DNA of 64,000 nucleotides from Epichloe hybrida (taxonomy: Eukaryota; Ascomycota; Sordariomycetes; Hypocreales; Clavicipitaceae). The translations under genes were made by a program, and so were the position numbers. The notes below the pieces were generated by a model. That model saw nothing but the letters and a program-made list of their open reading frames with translations, searched no databases and was not told where the DNA came from. The stretch is from positions 5,642,001 through 5,706,000 of the forward strand of contig JAFEKR010000002.1 in NCBI GenBank assembly GCA_019022495.1, read 5' to 3'. This document shows, piece by piece, positions 10,386-21,674 of the stretch (its first letter is position 1; each line of letters starts with the position of its first letter).

Positions 10386-13300
10386 CTATGAGTGTCCCAT
10401 CAATGCTTGGAAGATTGCCTTTACAAAATCCGATATCGTAGCAACGAGCTGTGAAGAAAAAAAAAAAGTTTTAGTTGGACATGCTGTGTGCTGGGTGAGT
10501 GGGAAAAGCGTGGCAGTGGGCGACTTACAGGTGTAGCATCGCCAATTAGTTCGCTTGTTTGCGATATAAACGTCTCGGTCAGGAGTTGCTCGGCGTTTGC
10601 GAGCAGGCCCAGGACGCCCTTGATACTCTTGGGGGTGATGAGCGGGGTGACTGTGTCGACAATGCCTTCAATGTCAATCTTCTTGACCGCGTCCAAGACG
10701 GGTTTGACGGCATCGAGCAGGCCGGCCAGGTCAATCTTGCTCAGCGAGTTCAAAAGAGGCTTGACTTGTTTCAGTAGGCCGGACACGTCTGCGCCTCCGA
10801 GGTCCTTGAGCAGTGGCGCGGCGCCACCGATGAGCGTCTGCGTTTCATTGACAAACTTGCTGGTGAGGAGGGCCTCGGCATTGGCCAAGAGATCGGTGAG
10901 ACCGTGGACACTTGCCGGTGTGAGCAAGGGCGCGAGGGCGTCAAAGATGCCCTTGAGGTCGACTTCGCCCAGGGCGTTGAGTATTGGCGCGATTTGTTTC
11001 ATGAGCTTCCCGAGGTCGATGTCGAGAAGTTCGTCGAGGAGCGGCTTGAGCTTGTTGATGAGGGTGGGGAGATCGATGGCGCCGAGTGCGCCGACCAAGG
11101 GCACGGCACCATCAATCAGGGTGTGCGTCTGGTTGACAAACTTGCCGGTGAGGAGACCCTCGGCATTCCCTAGTAGTCCTATGATGCCTTGAACGCTTTC
11201 CTCTGTTAACAGTGGCTTGATTGTGTCAAGCAGGCCAGCCAGGTCGATTTTCCCGAGAGCGCTCAGCAAGGGTCCAAGCTGCTTAAGCAAATCCTGCAGG
11301 TCAAGCTTGCCGAGTTCACCAATAAGTGGACTAGCTCCCTTGATCAATTGCTGCGTCTCATCAACAAATTCGCCTGTGAGTAGTTTCTCGGCGTTGCCAA
11401 GCAATCCCAAGATGCCCTTGATGCTCTCTTGCGTCAGGAGAGGCTTGACAGCTTCAAGGAGACCCTCCAGGTCAATCTTGCCAAGCATGCTTAGAAGAGG
11501 CCCAAGCTGCTTGATGAGATCCTGCAGATCCAACTTGCCAAGCTCGCCAATCAACGGACTCGCGCCCTTAATCAATGTCTGCGTCTCATTAACGAATTCG
11601 CCCGTAAGTAGTTTCTCGGCGTTGCCAAGCAATCCCAAGATGCCCTTGATGCTCTCTTGCGTCAGGAGAGGCTTAAGCGCGTTGAGCAAGCCTGCGAGAT
11701 CAATCTGGCCAAGGGCACTTAGCAGAGGCTCAAGTTGCTTAATGAGGTCCTGGAGGTTAAGCTTGCCGAGCTCGGCGATCAATGGCGTGGCACCCTTGAT
11801 CAGAGTCTGCGTGTCGTCAACAAATTCGCCGCTGAGCAGCTTCTTCGCGTTGCCGAGCAGTTCAACGATGCCCTCTACACTCTCCTTGGTGAGCAGAGGT
11901 TTGATGGCTTCCACTAAGCTGGGGATGTTAATCTTCCCCAGGGCGCTTAGAAGAGGCGCGAGTTGCTTGAGCAAGTCCTGGAGGTCGAGCTCAGCCAATG
12001 CGTCAATCAGAGGACCGGCCTTGCCAATCAGATTCTGCGTCTCCTCAACGAACTTGCTGCTCAGCAGGTGTTCCGCGTTGCCCAGCAGACTGACGATGCA
12101 CTTGATGCTATCTTCCGTGAGCAATGGGCTCAGTGACTTGAGGAGGCCCGCTAGATCAACCTTGCCCAACTCATCGATGATGGGACCGAGTTGATTGAGC
12201 AATTTCTGGAGATCAAGTTTGCCGAGAGAGCCGACGAGGGGACCGGCAGACTCAATCAGGGACTGCGTCTCGTTGACAAACTTGGTGGTCAACAGGAGTT
12301 TAGCGTTGTCGAGGAGGCCGACGATGCCCTTGATGCTGTCGCCCGTCAATAAGGGCTTGACGGCTTCGAATAGGCCAACCAGATCCAGCTTGGCTACTTC
12401 TTTCAGGATCGGCTCAATCTGGCTAACGAGGCCCTTGAGGTCCACATCCTTCAGACTGCCAAGTAGAGGACCCGCGCCGGCAATGAGCGATTGGGTGTTG
12501 TTGACAAAGTCCTTGGTGAGCAGTAGCTCAGCATTGTCAAGCAATCCGGCAATGCCCTTAATGCTATCGCCCGTTAACAAGGGCTTGATGGCGTCGAACA
12601 AACCAACGAGGTCAATCTTGGCCACCTCCTTCAAGATTGGGTTAATCTGGTCTACCAGTGCCTTAATGTCGACATCCTTCAGACTGCCAAGTAGCGGACC
12701 CGCGCCGGCAATGAGCGATTGGGTGTTGTTGACGAAGTCCTTGGTGAGTAGTAGCTCAGCATTATTAAGCAATCCGGCAATGCCCTTAATGCTGTCGCCC
12801 GTTAACAAGGGCTTGATAGCATCGAACAAACCAACGAGGTCAGTCTTGGCCACCTCCTTCAAGATTGGGTTAATCTGGTCTACCAGTGCCTTGATGTCAA
12901 CATCCTTCAGACTGCCAAGTAGAGGACCCGCGCCGGCTATGAGTGATTGCGTCTGGTTGACGAAATCCTTAGTGAGCAAGTCCTCAGCATTACCCAGCAG
13001 ACCAACGATGCCCTTGATACTATCTTCTGTCAAGAGCGGTTGTACTGATTTGAGAAGTCCAGCAAGGTCGATATCACCGAGCTGTTTCAGAATCGGTCCA
13101 AGCTGATCAAGTAGCTTGGAGAGGTCAGCCTTGGACAGACTGGCGATCAGGGGAGATGCGCCCTTGAGGACAGTCTTGATGTCCGTTACGGTCTCGTTGC
13201 TCAGAAGCGCTCCAGCGTTGCCCACCAGGGAAACAATGTTCTTGACTGACTGGGGAGACAAGAGCGGCTGTAACTGATCAACAAGGCCCTTCAGATCGAT

Positions 13301-14068
13301 GCTCTTGAGCAAGTCAATCAATGGCGAAACCTCGCCAATGAGAGATTGCGTTTCATTGACAAAAGTCGGCGTCAACAGCGAGGCGCCATTCGTGAGCAGG
13401 CTGCCAATGTTGTCAATGTTCTTCTGCGTCAACAGTCCCAGGATAGACTTGACGAGGCCACCAAGGTCGACGTCTCCGATCTGTCCAACAAGCTTCTCCA
13501 GGTCCAGCTTGTTGAGCAGCTGAACAAGGGGCAATGTGCTATTGAGGAGTTGTCCGATCTGACTTGGCACCGGTGGTCTCAGTGTGTCGGCCAGGAATAT
13601 CATGGAATCGTGAAAGCCATTCAGGAATTCCGCGCTCAGCAAACCCTCGATGGCTTTGAGAAACTTGGCAATGTCTTTGGCAACGGGAACGAGGTCCAGC
13701 AGGCCGCCGAGGCCGCCGGAGCCGCCGAGGCCTCCAAGGTCCCCCAAGAGGCCGGCTGGTTGGGCTCCGCCAGAAGAGCCAGAAGAGCCAGAAGAGCCAG
13801 AGCCGCTAGTGCCGCCGGTGCCTTTTGATGCCGTCTCGTTGTCTCTAGGGAACAAAGCAACTCTAGCGTGCAGGGCGTGGTTCTTTCTGAGCAGGCCATT
13901 CAGTTCGGTGAGTGCTTCGGTGAGGTCTGAGCGTGGCACCAGCGCAAGGTTGTGTTTTGCCAGTATCTCATCGAGGTTCAAGTCTTGTGGTGATAAAGTG
14001 CCAGGAGTGTCTTGGGCGACGAGGCCGAGCGGCATCAGAGCCGCGACAGCAAACGACAGAAACCGCAT
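10386..14068 (-). CDS. Secreted 1200-aa protein of tandem 76-residue Leu-rich repeats
   Basis: Two exons (14068-10529, 10448-10386) join at GTAAGT...CACAG in phase 0, giving 1200 residues. The last 20 residues come from the small exon. A signal peptide (about residues 1-18, cut after L-V-A) is followed by a short leader and a Gly/Ser-rich linker (about residues 82-125). About 14 tandem repeats follow and run to the C terminus. Each repeat has about 76 residues and contains two copies of a D-L-x-x-L-L-x-x-x-x-P-L-L motif, a G-L-L-G-N-A-E-x-L-L-T segment, and F-V-N-x-T-Q. That last motif makes an N-glycosylation sequon in about 9 of 13 clear copies. Predicted to be amphipathic helices. No transmembrane helix or GPI signal is evident. 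There is one Cys in the repeats, so disulfides are not the scaffold. No known family is recognised; an extracellular lipid-binding, surface or adhesive role is conjecture. Divergent from the DUF3712 gene. Confidence 0.85.
10529..13690 (-). repeat. Coding tandem repeat array, 228-bp period
   Basis: The array of the secreted repeat protein at DNA level. The period is 228 bp (76 codons): near-identical segments containing CAATCCGGCAATGCCCTTAA occur about 228 bp apart near 12,540 and 12,770. The copies in 12,400-12,960 are almost identical, pointing to recent unequal exchange. Outer copies are diverged, and the first is barely recognisable. Confidence 0.85.
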
Positions 14069-15235
14069 TTTGCCGTGTGCTCACTCAGAGACTAGAGTTC
14101 CAGCAAAGAGCCTAAATTTTTCAAGACGTGAGCCCGAGTTATATGTCGTGTCGCGCCACACCGGAAGAGCACAAGGCCGGGAGGAAACGAGATGCAGACA
14201 CTCCGGGCGGGTGTGAAGAAAATCCTGGGGGATGAACAAAACAATATGGGATCGGGCTCGGGATCGGGATCGGGATCGGGCTCGGAAGGTATTGAGGGCT
14301 TTGTTTTTGTTTTTGTTTTTTTTCACATGAGAAAAAATTCGCAGGTCGTCCTAAGATCGACCTAACATCGACCTGTAAGCGAAAATAAAAGCCTCGGAAG
14401 ATGTTGTCGATCAACAACAAAAACACCGGTCATCAATCCATTTCCTCGTAAAGACCCAGTACCGATGCAACTAAACTCGTAGCAATGCCTCTTCTTGGGC
14501 CTAGCAGACAGAGCTATTGATGTGGAGATGGGCGTCGGCACGGACTTATCAGCTCGAGTTAATTCGTAAGGTTCCCCCCCCTACCCCCGGCAGAAGCTCG
14601 ACGCGTTGCCAAAAGTTGGTGTTCATGGCCTTTCCGTTTGATAACGACCGCTCCCCGCCCCCGCAGCCGAAAAGACCGTTCGTGAGTTTGTGTGGAGAAG
14701 CTGAAAAGGGGCTGCGCTAGCGTTTTTGAGGGGAAGCTCGGCACCTTCTCTTCCATCTCATTCGTACGCCTGAGGCATGTGGTGTCATGTGCCTTGGGAA
14801 AAACTCCATCCCCAGACGTTGTGTGGTTGTGGATTGGGATCGACGTGGACCACCACCCGGCACCACCTGGCACCACCTGGCACCAACTGGCACTAACTGG
14901 CACTAACTGGCACCAACTGGCACTAAACCCACCACCCCAGACGTTGTCGACTTGACGTGGTCCACCCGCCCCCGCCTCCCCCGCCTCCCCGCCTCACCGA
15001 CTTGTTTTGTTTTGTTTTGCTCCTATTCCCTAACCCTTTTCTGGGTTGTGTCTCAGAGGCGCTTTTGGCCCGAGTCGTTTGGGCCCGAGTCGTTTGGCCC
15101 GAGTCATTTGACCCCGGATTTCCCCAGACAAGACGCCGGGCGCACTTGCTTCTCGGCCGGCAGTTTTCGAACTTGCCATCTTGTTGCTGTCGTCGTCGTC
15201 GTCGTCGTCGTCGTCGTTCCCAAGTCACCGACAGA
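14069..15235. promoter_or_regulatory. Divergent promoter region with simple repeats
   Basis: A 1.17-kb spacer between the divergent starts of the repeat-protein gene (-) and the DUF3712 gene (+), so it should hold both promoters. It contains a GGGATC/GGGCTC hexamer array (14,248-14,285), a 10-bp array of CACCAACTGG type (14,851-14,927, about 7.6 units), three copies of a CCCGAGTCGTTTGG-like unit (about 15,069-15,112), and a (GTC)n run (about 15,187-15,218) just before the + strand ATG. Promoter function is inferred from position. Confidence 0.5.
14851..14927. repeat. 10-bp tandem repeat, about 7.6 copies
   Basis: Units read CACCACCTGG, CACCAACTGG or CACTAACTGG in direct succession, drifting by single substitutions. 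It lies in the shared upstream region of the repeat-protein and DUF3712 genes. Confidence 0.9.
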
Positions 15236-16656
15236 ATGGCAACGCCAACAGCAGCAACGCCAACAGCAGCAACGCCAACAGCAACAGCTGCCAGAGGAGA
15301 TGCGGCAGACGATGCGCAGAGTCACGCGTCTTCTGCTGATCACATCAACGACAAGGCTGCGGGGCCGCCCTTGACAAAGCGACAAAAGATACGGCGGCAC
15401 TGCGGTCGATTCTGGCTGTGGTATCTGGTTGCGACCATTATATTCTTGGCCATCTTCTTGCCTATTCTGTGAGTTAAACAACCCTAAAAAAATAAAGATA
15501 AAAACAAAAATAAAGTCCTTCTTTGCGGCGCGCCATTGTAATCGTGAGACTGATGGAGCCACTCACTCCCAGCTTCAAAGTCATTATCCCGGCCATCGTA
15601 CAGGCAATCATCAACGGCCAAGACTTGCCGATCCAGGGAGGCAGACTAGATTGCATATCGGAATCGCAGGTCAAGATTGCAATCAACACATTGCTCAGCA
15701 CACCACTGCCGGCAAGAATAGACAATTTGACGCTCAACCTGTACAACAAAGAAACGTCGCCTTATGCACCGTTCGCCAACATAACCATTGCCGGGCAGAA
15801 GATCAAAGGCGACACAAAGATCACTGTCCCGTCGCAACTGGTGATAGTTCAGAACGAAACCGAACTCACCACTTGGTTTGGCAAGGTAATCGACTCGGAA
15901 AAGGTGGACGTGTCCGTGAAGGGCAGGCCAACTGTCTTCCTCGGCAAGCTCAGGTCCGATGTCAAACTTGACAAGACGCTGTCAATGCCTGGCTTGAAAA
16001 GGTTTGCTGGCTGGGGCATCACGGACCTGAAGATGATGTTGCCCCCCGACAAGAACGGCAACAACATAAAGGGGACCATCAACGTTCCCAATGCCAGCGT
16101 TCTCACGCTCAACTTTGGCAACATAACCTTTGACCTCTCGTCCGGCAAAGTCAGGCTGGGTCAGATTATCGTCTACAATCTATTTCTCAACGTCGGCAGC
16201 AGCAACACTCTGAACTTTGACGGGAAGCTCGATCTGCCCCACCTTGTGAAGAACGTAGGGCCGGTTCTCAGGAGCCAGACAGAGGCCCTGAACCGAGGGC
16301 AAGTCGAGTTGAACTTCACGGGCACAACTGTCGTGGCCAACGGGCAGAAAATCCCCTACATCGAAAACGTCCTCAACAAGCGCCAGCTGACCACTTCCAT
16401 GTCCGTCATCACCCTCCTGAGCGATGTCGCGAGCAGTCTGCTGGGCGGCGGCAGCGCATCCATCGTCGATGTGCTCGGGGAGGTGGTCGGGAACAAGACC
16501 TTCCTCCAGCATGTCATGGATCACTACGGCGACACACAAATGGCCAAGAACTTGACAGAGTCTTCCTTTACAAAGAGAGCACCAGACCCAAAGGACGCCA
16601 TCATGTGGAACATGCTGAAAATGGGCCTTGCGATGAAGCTCAACCAAGGAAAATAA
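15236..16656 (+). CDS. DUF3712/LEA-2-like membrane-anchored protein
   Basis: Exons 15236-15468 and 15573-16656 (intron GTGAGT...CCCAG, 104 bp) join in phase to 438 aa. The N terminus has a short Ala-Thr-Pro repeat and a basic stretch (K-R-Q-K-I-R-R). One strong transmembrane helix (about residues 57-80) spans the exon junction. The rest is a lumenal or extracellular beta-rich domain of the DUF3712 kind: after the helix, I-P-A-I-V-Q-x-I-I-N-G, then N-I-T-I-A-G and a second half containing L-x-F-G-N-I-T-F-D-L. Several N-x-S/T sites are present. Family members are type II membrane proteins of vacuole, plasma membrane or wall with LEA-2-like folds; molecular function is unknown. It is divergent from the secreted repeat-protein gene, so shared regulation is possible. 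Confidence 0.88.
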
Positions 16657-17878
16657 TGGCTGAAGCTTCGGCCAACATGCGACACGACATGTGACACGAA
16701 TCGTTTGAATATATAGGGGAAACGCCCTTTCCTGGTAGGAAGATTTTTATATCGGACATTGGAAATACCTACAGTGATGAAATGAATTTACAAACGAGCT
16801 ACGTGCGTAATCCGTAATAGCAATCTCAAAATGAAGCGCCCCCTTGTCTACGTACGTGTAACATGATTGGTTACTCTCGTACATCCCCTTGATGCAACAG
16901 CTCTCTGCAGGCGGCGTCTATCTAATACATGATGGCCAAGCCAGCTGACCTCGTAGGTGGATTGCCGACAAAAGATGGTTGATTACTGTGGCTTTTCACT
17001 CCTTTTGGTCGAACCCCCATTTGGCATGCGCATGCATTAGCCAACGAGGCGGCCACACCTCACTCATATGTACATACATGCTTTTACTAATACGAGGGCA
17101 CATCGTGATCAACCCGGTTTGACATGGATCAGGGCTAGCTGCCCGGCCGGGGTAGGCTACTAATAGCCTACTACTATTTCAATAACTTGGAGCAAGAAGC
17201 GACGGGGTCTACTCGGAAGTGGTGACGGCCGGAGCGGAGTGAGGGAGCTGATAGATGGTCCGCCTGCCGGTGACTAGTATAATCCCGTAGACAACAAAGG
17301 TTAGTGGTTTACGCCACTCGAGGTGAACAACAAGTCGAAGTTGACCACTTCAAAAGTCGTCAAAGTGTTGTGCCAGGTGCGTTACCATGTCGTCAGTTGG
17401 CAACCCGACGTCCTCGTACATTTGCTCTCGTACGAGCACAAATCGTCGGCTTTCCAATGTGACTTGCACGGATTCTCATGGGGAACACGTAGCGTAGAGA
17501 GTGCCCAATGAGAAACCGACGTTTTCCGTCGTTATATTAAATTACCGACCCCCTTCATGTTGCGCAGTAAGTCGGTCCCCGTCCGTTGTAAGGCCATGAC
17601 AACCCCCACCGTGATAAACTTTGGTGGCGCCATGAGCGTGATGACGTGATCTGATGAAACGAAAAAAACCTGATTGAAAAGTTGGAAGGATTTTTCCTCT
17701 CTCAATCCCTTCGCTTCCCCACCTACCACCTAATACCGACTACAAGGCCCCCATCCATGTAACTCTTCCCCCCCCCCCTCCCCCCCGGCGCTCGCTCACT
17801 CGTTCGTTTCCGCAAGGCGAGCGGAATCGAGTTACGCGGGAGGACTTGTAACTTGTCCGGGTGACAGAACAACCAACA
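16657..17878. other. Intergenic region upstream of SQR
   Basis: No gene recognised. Small inverted repeats are visible, including a 22-bp near-palindrome centred on TCGTACGA (about 17,419-17,440) and GTAGGCTAC...GCCTAC (about 17,152-17,171). A C-rich tract (about 17,769-17,788) lies close to the SQR start. Confidence 0.4.
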
Positions 17879-19332
17879 ATGTGGCGCCAACAAGGGAAGC
17901 AGCTGCTCGCGGGGAGCAGCAGCACACGCCGCCTGGCTTCGCATCCATCATCACGACGCCTCGCGACGGCATCACCAGTCGCCCCGGTCGCCCCGGTCGC
18001 CCCGGCATCCAGCTCCCACAGAGTGGTCGTGGTCGGTGCCGGAACCGCCGGCCTGTCCATCAGCCACCAGCTCCTGCGGACGGGAAAGTTTGGGTCGCGG
18101 GACCTGGCCGTCGTCGACCCCTCGACGTGGCATCACTACCAGCCCGGATGGACCCTCGTCGGCGGCGGGCTCAAGAACAAGGAGGACCTGCGCAGGAAAA
18201 CCGACGACCTGATGGACCCGACGAGACTGCGGCTCTACAAGTCGGGCGTCGCGACCGTCGCCCTGGGCGAGAGCTCCGTCGCGCTCCGGGACGGCACCAC
18301 GCTCAACTACGAGCATCTCGTGGTGGCCCCCGGCCTGAGTCTCGACTACGGCGCCATCGACGGCCTCGCCGATGCCCTGCGCGACCCGGGCTCGGCCGTC
18401 TCGACATCTACAGCTACGACACGTGCGACAAGGCGTTCCGGAATGTCGAGAAGCTGCGAACGGGGACGGCCATCTTCACGCAACCCGCCGGCGTCATCAA
18501 GTGCGCCGGCGCGCCCCAAAAGGTCATGTGGCTCGCCCTCGACTACTGGAGACGGGCCGGGCTGTATTCCTATCCCTACTACCCTCTCGAGGATGAAGAT
18601 GCCGCGAAACCGTCTGCTGCTGCTGCCGCTCCCGCCGCTCCCGCCGCTCCCGCCGCCAAGATGATACACGTCAGCTACGCCACCGGCCTGCCGGCCATGT
18701 TCGCCGTGCCCAAGTACGCGGCCAAGCTGGAGGAGCTGCGCAGGGAGAGGGGCGTCGAGGGCTTGTTCCAGCATGACTTGGTCGCCGTCAAGGGAAACAA
18801 GGCCACGTTTGCCCGTCCCGACGGAGCGGCGGCCACCAGCGTGACGAGGCACTTTGACCTGCTGCACGTCACGCCCAAGATGGGACCCCCGGGGTTCATC
18901 AGGGAGAGCTCGATCGGCAACGACGCCGGCTACGTCGACGTCGACGACCACACCCTTCGCCACAAGAGGTTCCCCAACATCTGGTCGGCCGGAGACGCCT
19001 CCAGCCTGCCGACTTCCAAGACTGCCGCCGCCGTGACCGCCGAAGCCCCGGTTCTTGTTCGAAACCTGACTCGGGCCTTGGATGGCCTCGGCCCGGATGC
19101 GTCCTACGATGGCTACACGTCGTGCCCTCTCCTGACTGAATATGGCAAGGTCCTGCTCGCAGAGTTCAAGTATGGGGGGGAACCTAAGGAGACTTTTGAC
19201 AACTGGCTTGGAATAGATCAGGCCGTGCCACGACGTGCCTTTTATCATCTAAAGAAGGACTTCTTCCCGTGGGTATATTATGCATCCTTGGTCAAGGGAA
19301 CGTGGGGAGGTCCAAAGGGATGGATCAACTAG
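17879..19332 (+). CDS. Mitochondrial sulfide:quinone oxidoreductase, with a one-base frameshift
   Basis: ATG at 17879 starts an Arg/Ser-rich mitochondrial presequence. The FAD motif V-V-G-A-G-T-A-G follows near residues 54-65. The frame that starts here runs to about 18,405. The rest of the enzyme, from I-Y-S-Y-D-T-C-D-K onward, is in another frame to the TAG at 19330. The full span is 1454 bp, one base short of whole codons. Family cysteines sit in I-K-C-A-G-A-P-Q-K (about 207) and T-S-C-P-L-L-T-E-Y-G (about 414). These correspond to the redox-active pair that carries the trisulfide in SQR. An Ala/Pro expansion (18,611-18,658) is inserted in a loop. SQR oxidises H2S at the inner membrane and passes electrons to ubiquinone. 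No GT-AG intron explains the frame change, so it is a mutation or a sequence error. Confidence 0.88.
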
Positions 19333-19479
19333 GGGGTGGGCCAACCAGGTAATAATGGAAAAAAAAAAAAAAAAAAGTAGAGACCACACACATCTACATC
19401 AACAAAGACTACGGAGTAATAATAGCGCAGTACCAATTGCAAACACCGTCTGGTCCAGGATTATCTCGCACGTCCCGGT

Positions 19480-21226
19480 TCAAAGAACATATATGAAATT
19501 TGGGCCATAATCCTCCACACCCTCTTGCTCTTTGCTGTTTTCGTCGGTCGGGAGACGACTGCGGTTCCCGTCAAGCTTCTTGTTCTCCCAGACGAGAACA
19601 AATCGCAGAACAAATGCCAGTACTGCAACGAGGCACATAAACGCGGCGCAAATGCCATGTCCCTTTACGTAGTCTGGCCCCTCCTTTTTCGGATATACCC
19701 TCGTTCCCAGTAGCGGGCCACATTGCCCAACCAAATTGAGAATGATGACCCCAGCTCCACGTCTCTCGTCGCTTCCCTGGTTGTTCAGTACCCATGGCAG
19801 GATGTTTGCAATCGTGGGGAAAACGCCAGCCGCGGCAAGGAACACTCCCGCGTACCGGACAGCAGTTGTTTTGGCAGCCGCAAGCATCGTGTACCCTGTG
19901 CCGCCCAAGAGCGCCAAACAAATGATCATCAGACCACGTTGCCGAGTCCGATCTGCGACAAATGTTGTGCCAATGGTGACAAGAAATGCTGCGAAATACG
20001 GAGGCGCTGACAAGCCTTGGGCGTTCAGTCCCGAAAAGCCTAAGGGGAGGAGGGGTCAGTAAAGCTTTTCTTTCTGTTGCAAGGGGAAGGGGGGGAGGGG
20101 GGGGTTTCTTTTTTTCTTTCTTCATTTCCCCAGCTGCTTACCCATGTCTTTGAGAATTGTTGGGAGAAAGACAGGCAATGAGGAGTAAGAAATGTTGCAA
20201 GCAAAGTACATCAGCGCAGTAAGCCATGCCTTCAAGTCCAACAAGATGCTAAATGCGTCTCTCCAATTGACTGTTCCCACACGCGCCTCCTTCTTGCCGA
20301 CCTGCTTAAGTTGCCGAGCCAATGCCACGCGTTTCTCGTCCTCTGTCAAGAACCATGCATCGTGAGCGCTGTTCGGCATGGCAAAGTAGGCCACGACGGC
20401 CATGACCAAGACTGGAGCACCCTCCACCAGAAACAAAAGGCGCCAGTTGGCGAGGCTCGAGTGCCCAGACGTGATTCCATAGGCCAAGGCACCAGCAAAG
20501 CACGTGGCCAGTGGTGCACTGGAGAAGAAGATGCCGATGCGCAACCCTATCTCGCTTCGAAGATAGAAGAAGGACAGCAGGTATATAGCACCGGGGCCAA
20601 ACCCGGCCTCAAAAACAGCAAGGAAGAACCTACAGGCCATCAGGCCAGACCATGAATGAACACCAGCCTGCGCCGTTGCCGCAATACCCCATCCGGCGAC
20701 GAGAATGGCGATCCACACCCGAGTGGGCAAGAGCTTGAAGACGATGATAAGAGGTTCTGACAGGATATACGCGATGTAGAAGATGGTGAGCAGCCACTGG
20801 TATCGGTCGCCCGAGAGATGCAGATCTTCTTCCATGCCGGCAATGCGAGCATTACTGGGCAGAAGGGGTTTTTTTTTGGTTTTTAGTCCAGACTCCTCAA
20901 TCAATAAATCGTCACGCGTCCAGGTCTGCGAATGGACTCACCCAACGTTTGATCGGTCCAGGAACGCCAGCAGGACTGCATCTTCTTGTCAGCAAAATCA
21001 GCATATCGAGACAGGGCATGCCGACCGGCCGCCGGGCTGACCTGCACCTACACAGAAAACACAAAAGCATGAGCACATTCAGATCCAGCTTTCGCAGCAC
21101 TCTCGCCTCTATGGCGGCATCGTCCGGCGCCGCAGACGCCACATCTGGGCCTTTGCGTCCCTCCGCTTGTTGGCCTGAGCCGAAAGAGCTGAGGGGTGAT
21201 TCCGCCGCGTGCGCCATGATGGACAT
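19480..21226 (-). CDS. MFS transporter, Dal5-type anion:cation symporter
   Basis: Four exons on the minus strand (21226-21052, 20975-20942, 20854-20142, 20039-19480) splice in phase to 493 aa. Exon 2 is a 34-nt microexon encoding L-L-A-F-L-D-R-S-N-V-G. It bridges L-L-C-F-L to N-A-R-I-A-G, completing the highly conserved first helix and loop of the Dal5 (ACS) family. That is strong support for the splicing. Twelve helices are expected. The central loop begins at P-N-S-A-H-D-A-W-F-L-T-E-D-E-K, typical of allantoate/nicotinate/vitamin permeases. Substrate cannot be told from sequence. It is convergent with SQR (147 bp apart). The 3'-most intron has C- and T-rich tracts. Confidence 0.9.
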
Positions 21227-21674
21227 CTGTATTATCAGATGGATGCACAATGTCGCTGGGCTGTACGGAAAAATGCTTGCAACGTCAACAGTCTTGTGCC
21301 ATCCGCTTGTCGAAGCATAAGCTGCAATGAAGCTTGGGGACAGGTGGCACTCGGGAACCACGGGCACAGGGAGGATTAATCATTGATCGTGGAATCGCAA
21401 ATGCCTGCCTGCATGGCCGGGGTTCGACGGATTCGACGGGTTCGACTTGATAATAATAGCCTCAATCAATCTGCCGTGTCTACGTGATTCTGCCGACAAG
21501 AATTTCCGGCCAATCGCAGTGCATTCTCAGCGGTACCTACATGATGTAATTTCACGTGCTTAAAAAAGTACCCAATTTTAAATGAACAGAGCATGGGCCC
21601 CATGACTCCATGAGGAAGCAGAAGCAAGGTACATATATATGTACATACTATTATTTACTTGCCCAAACCTATCA
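21227..21674. other. Intergenic region, promoter of the Dal5-type gene
   Basis: 448 bp between the transporter start and the lipase stop. It includes three short direct repeats of GATTCGACGG type (about 21,421-21,448). No gene seen. Confidence 0.4.

Noticed and set aside
17000..17040. GGTTCGA-like B-box (minus strand) suggesting a tRNA
   Set aside because: No T-stem, anticodon stem or acceptor pairing can be formed around it.
17861..17878. Upstream in-frame GTG start for SQR
   Set aside because: Nuclear fungal genes start at ATG; the ATG at 17879 begins a typical mitochondrial presequence.
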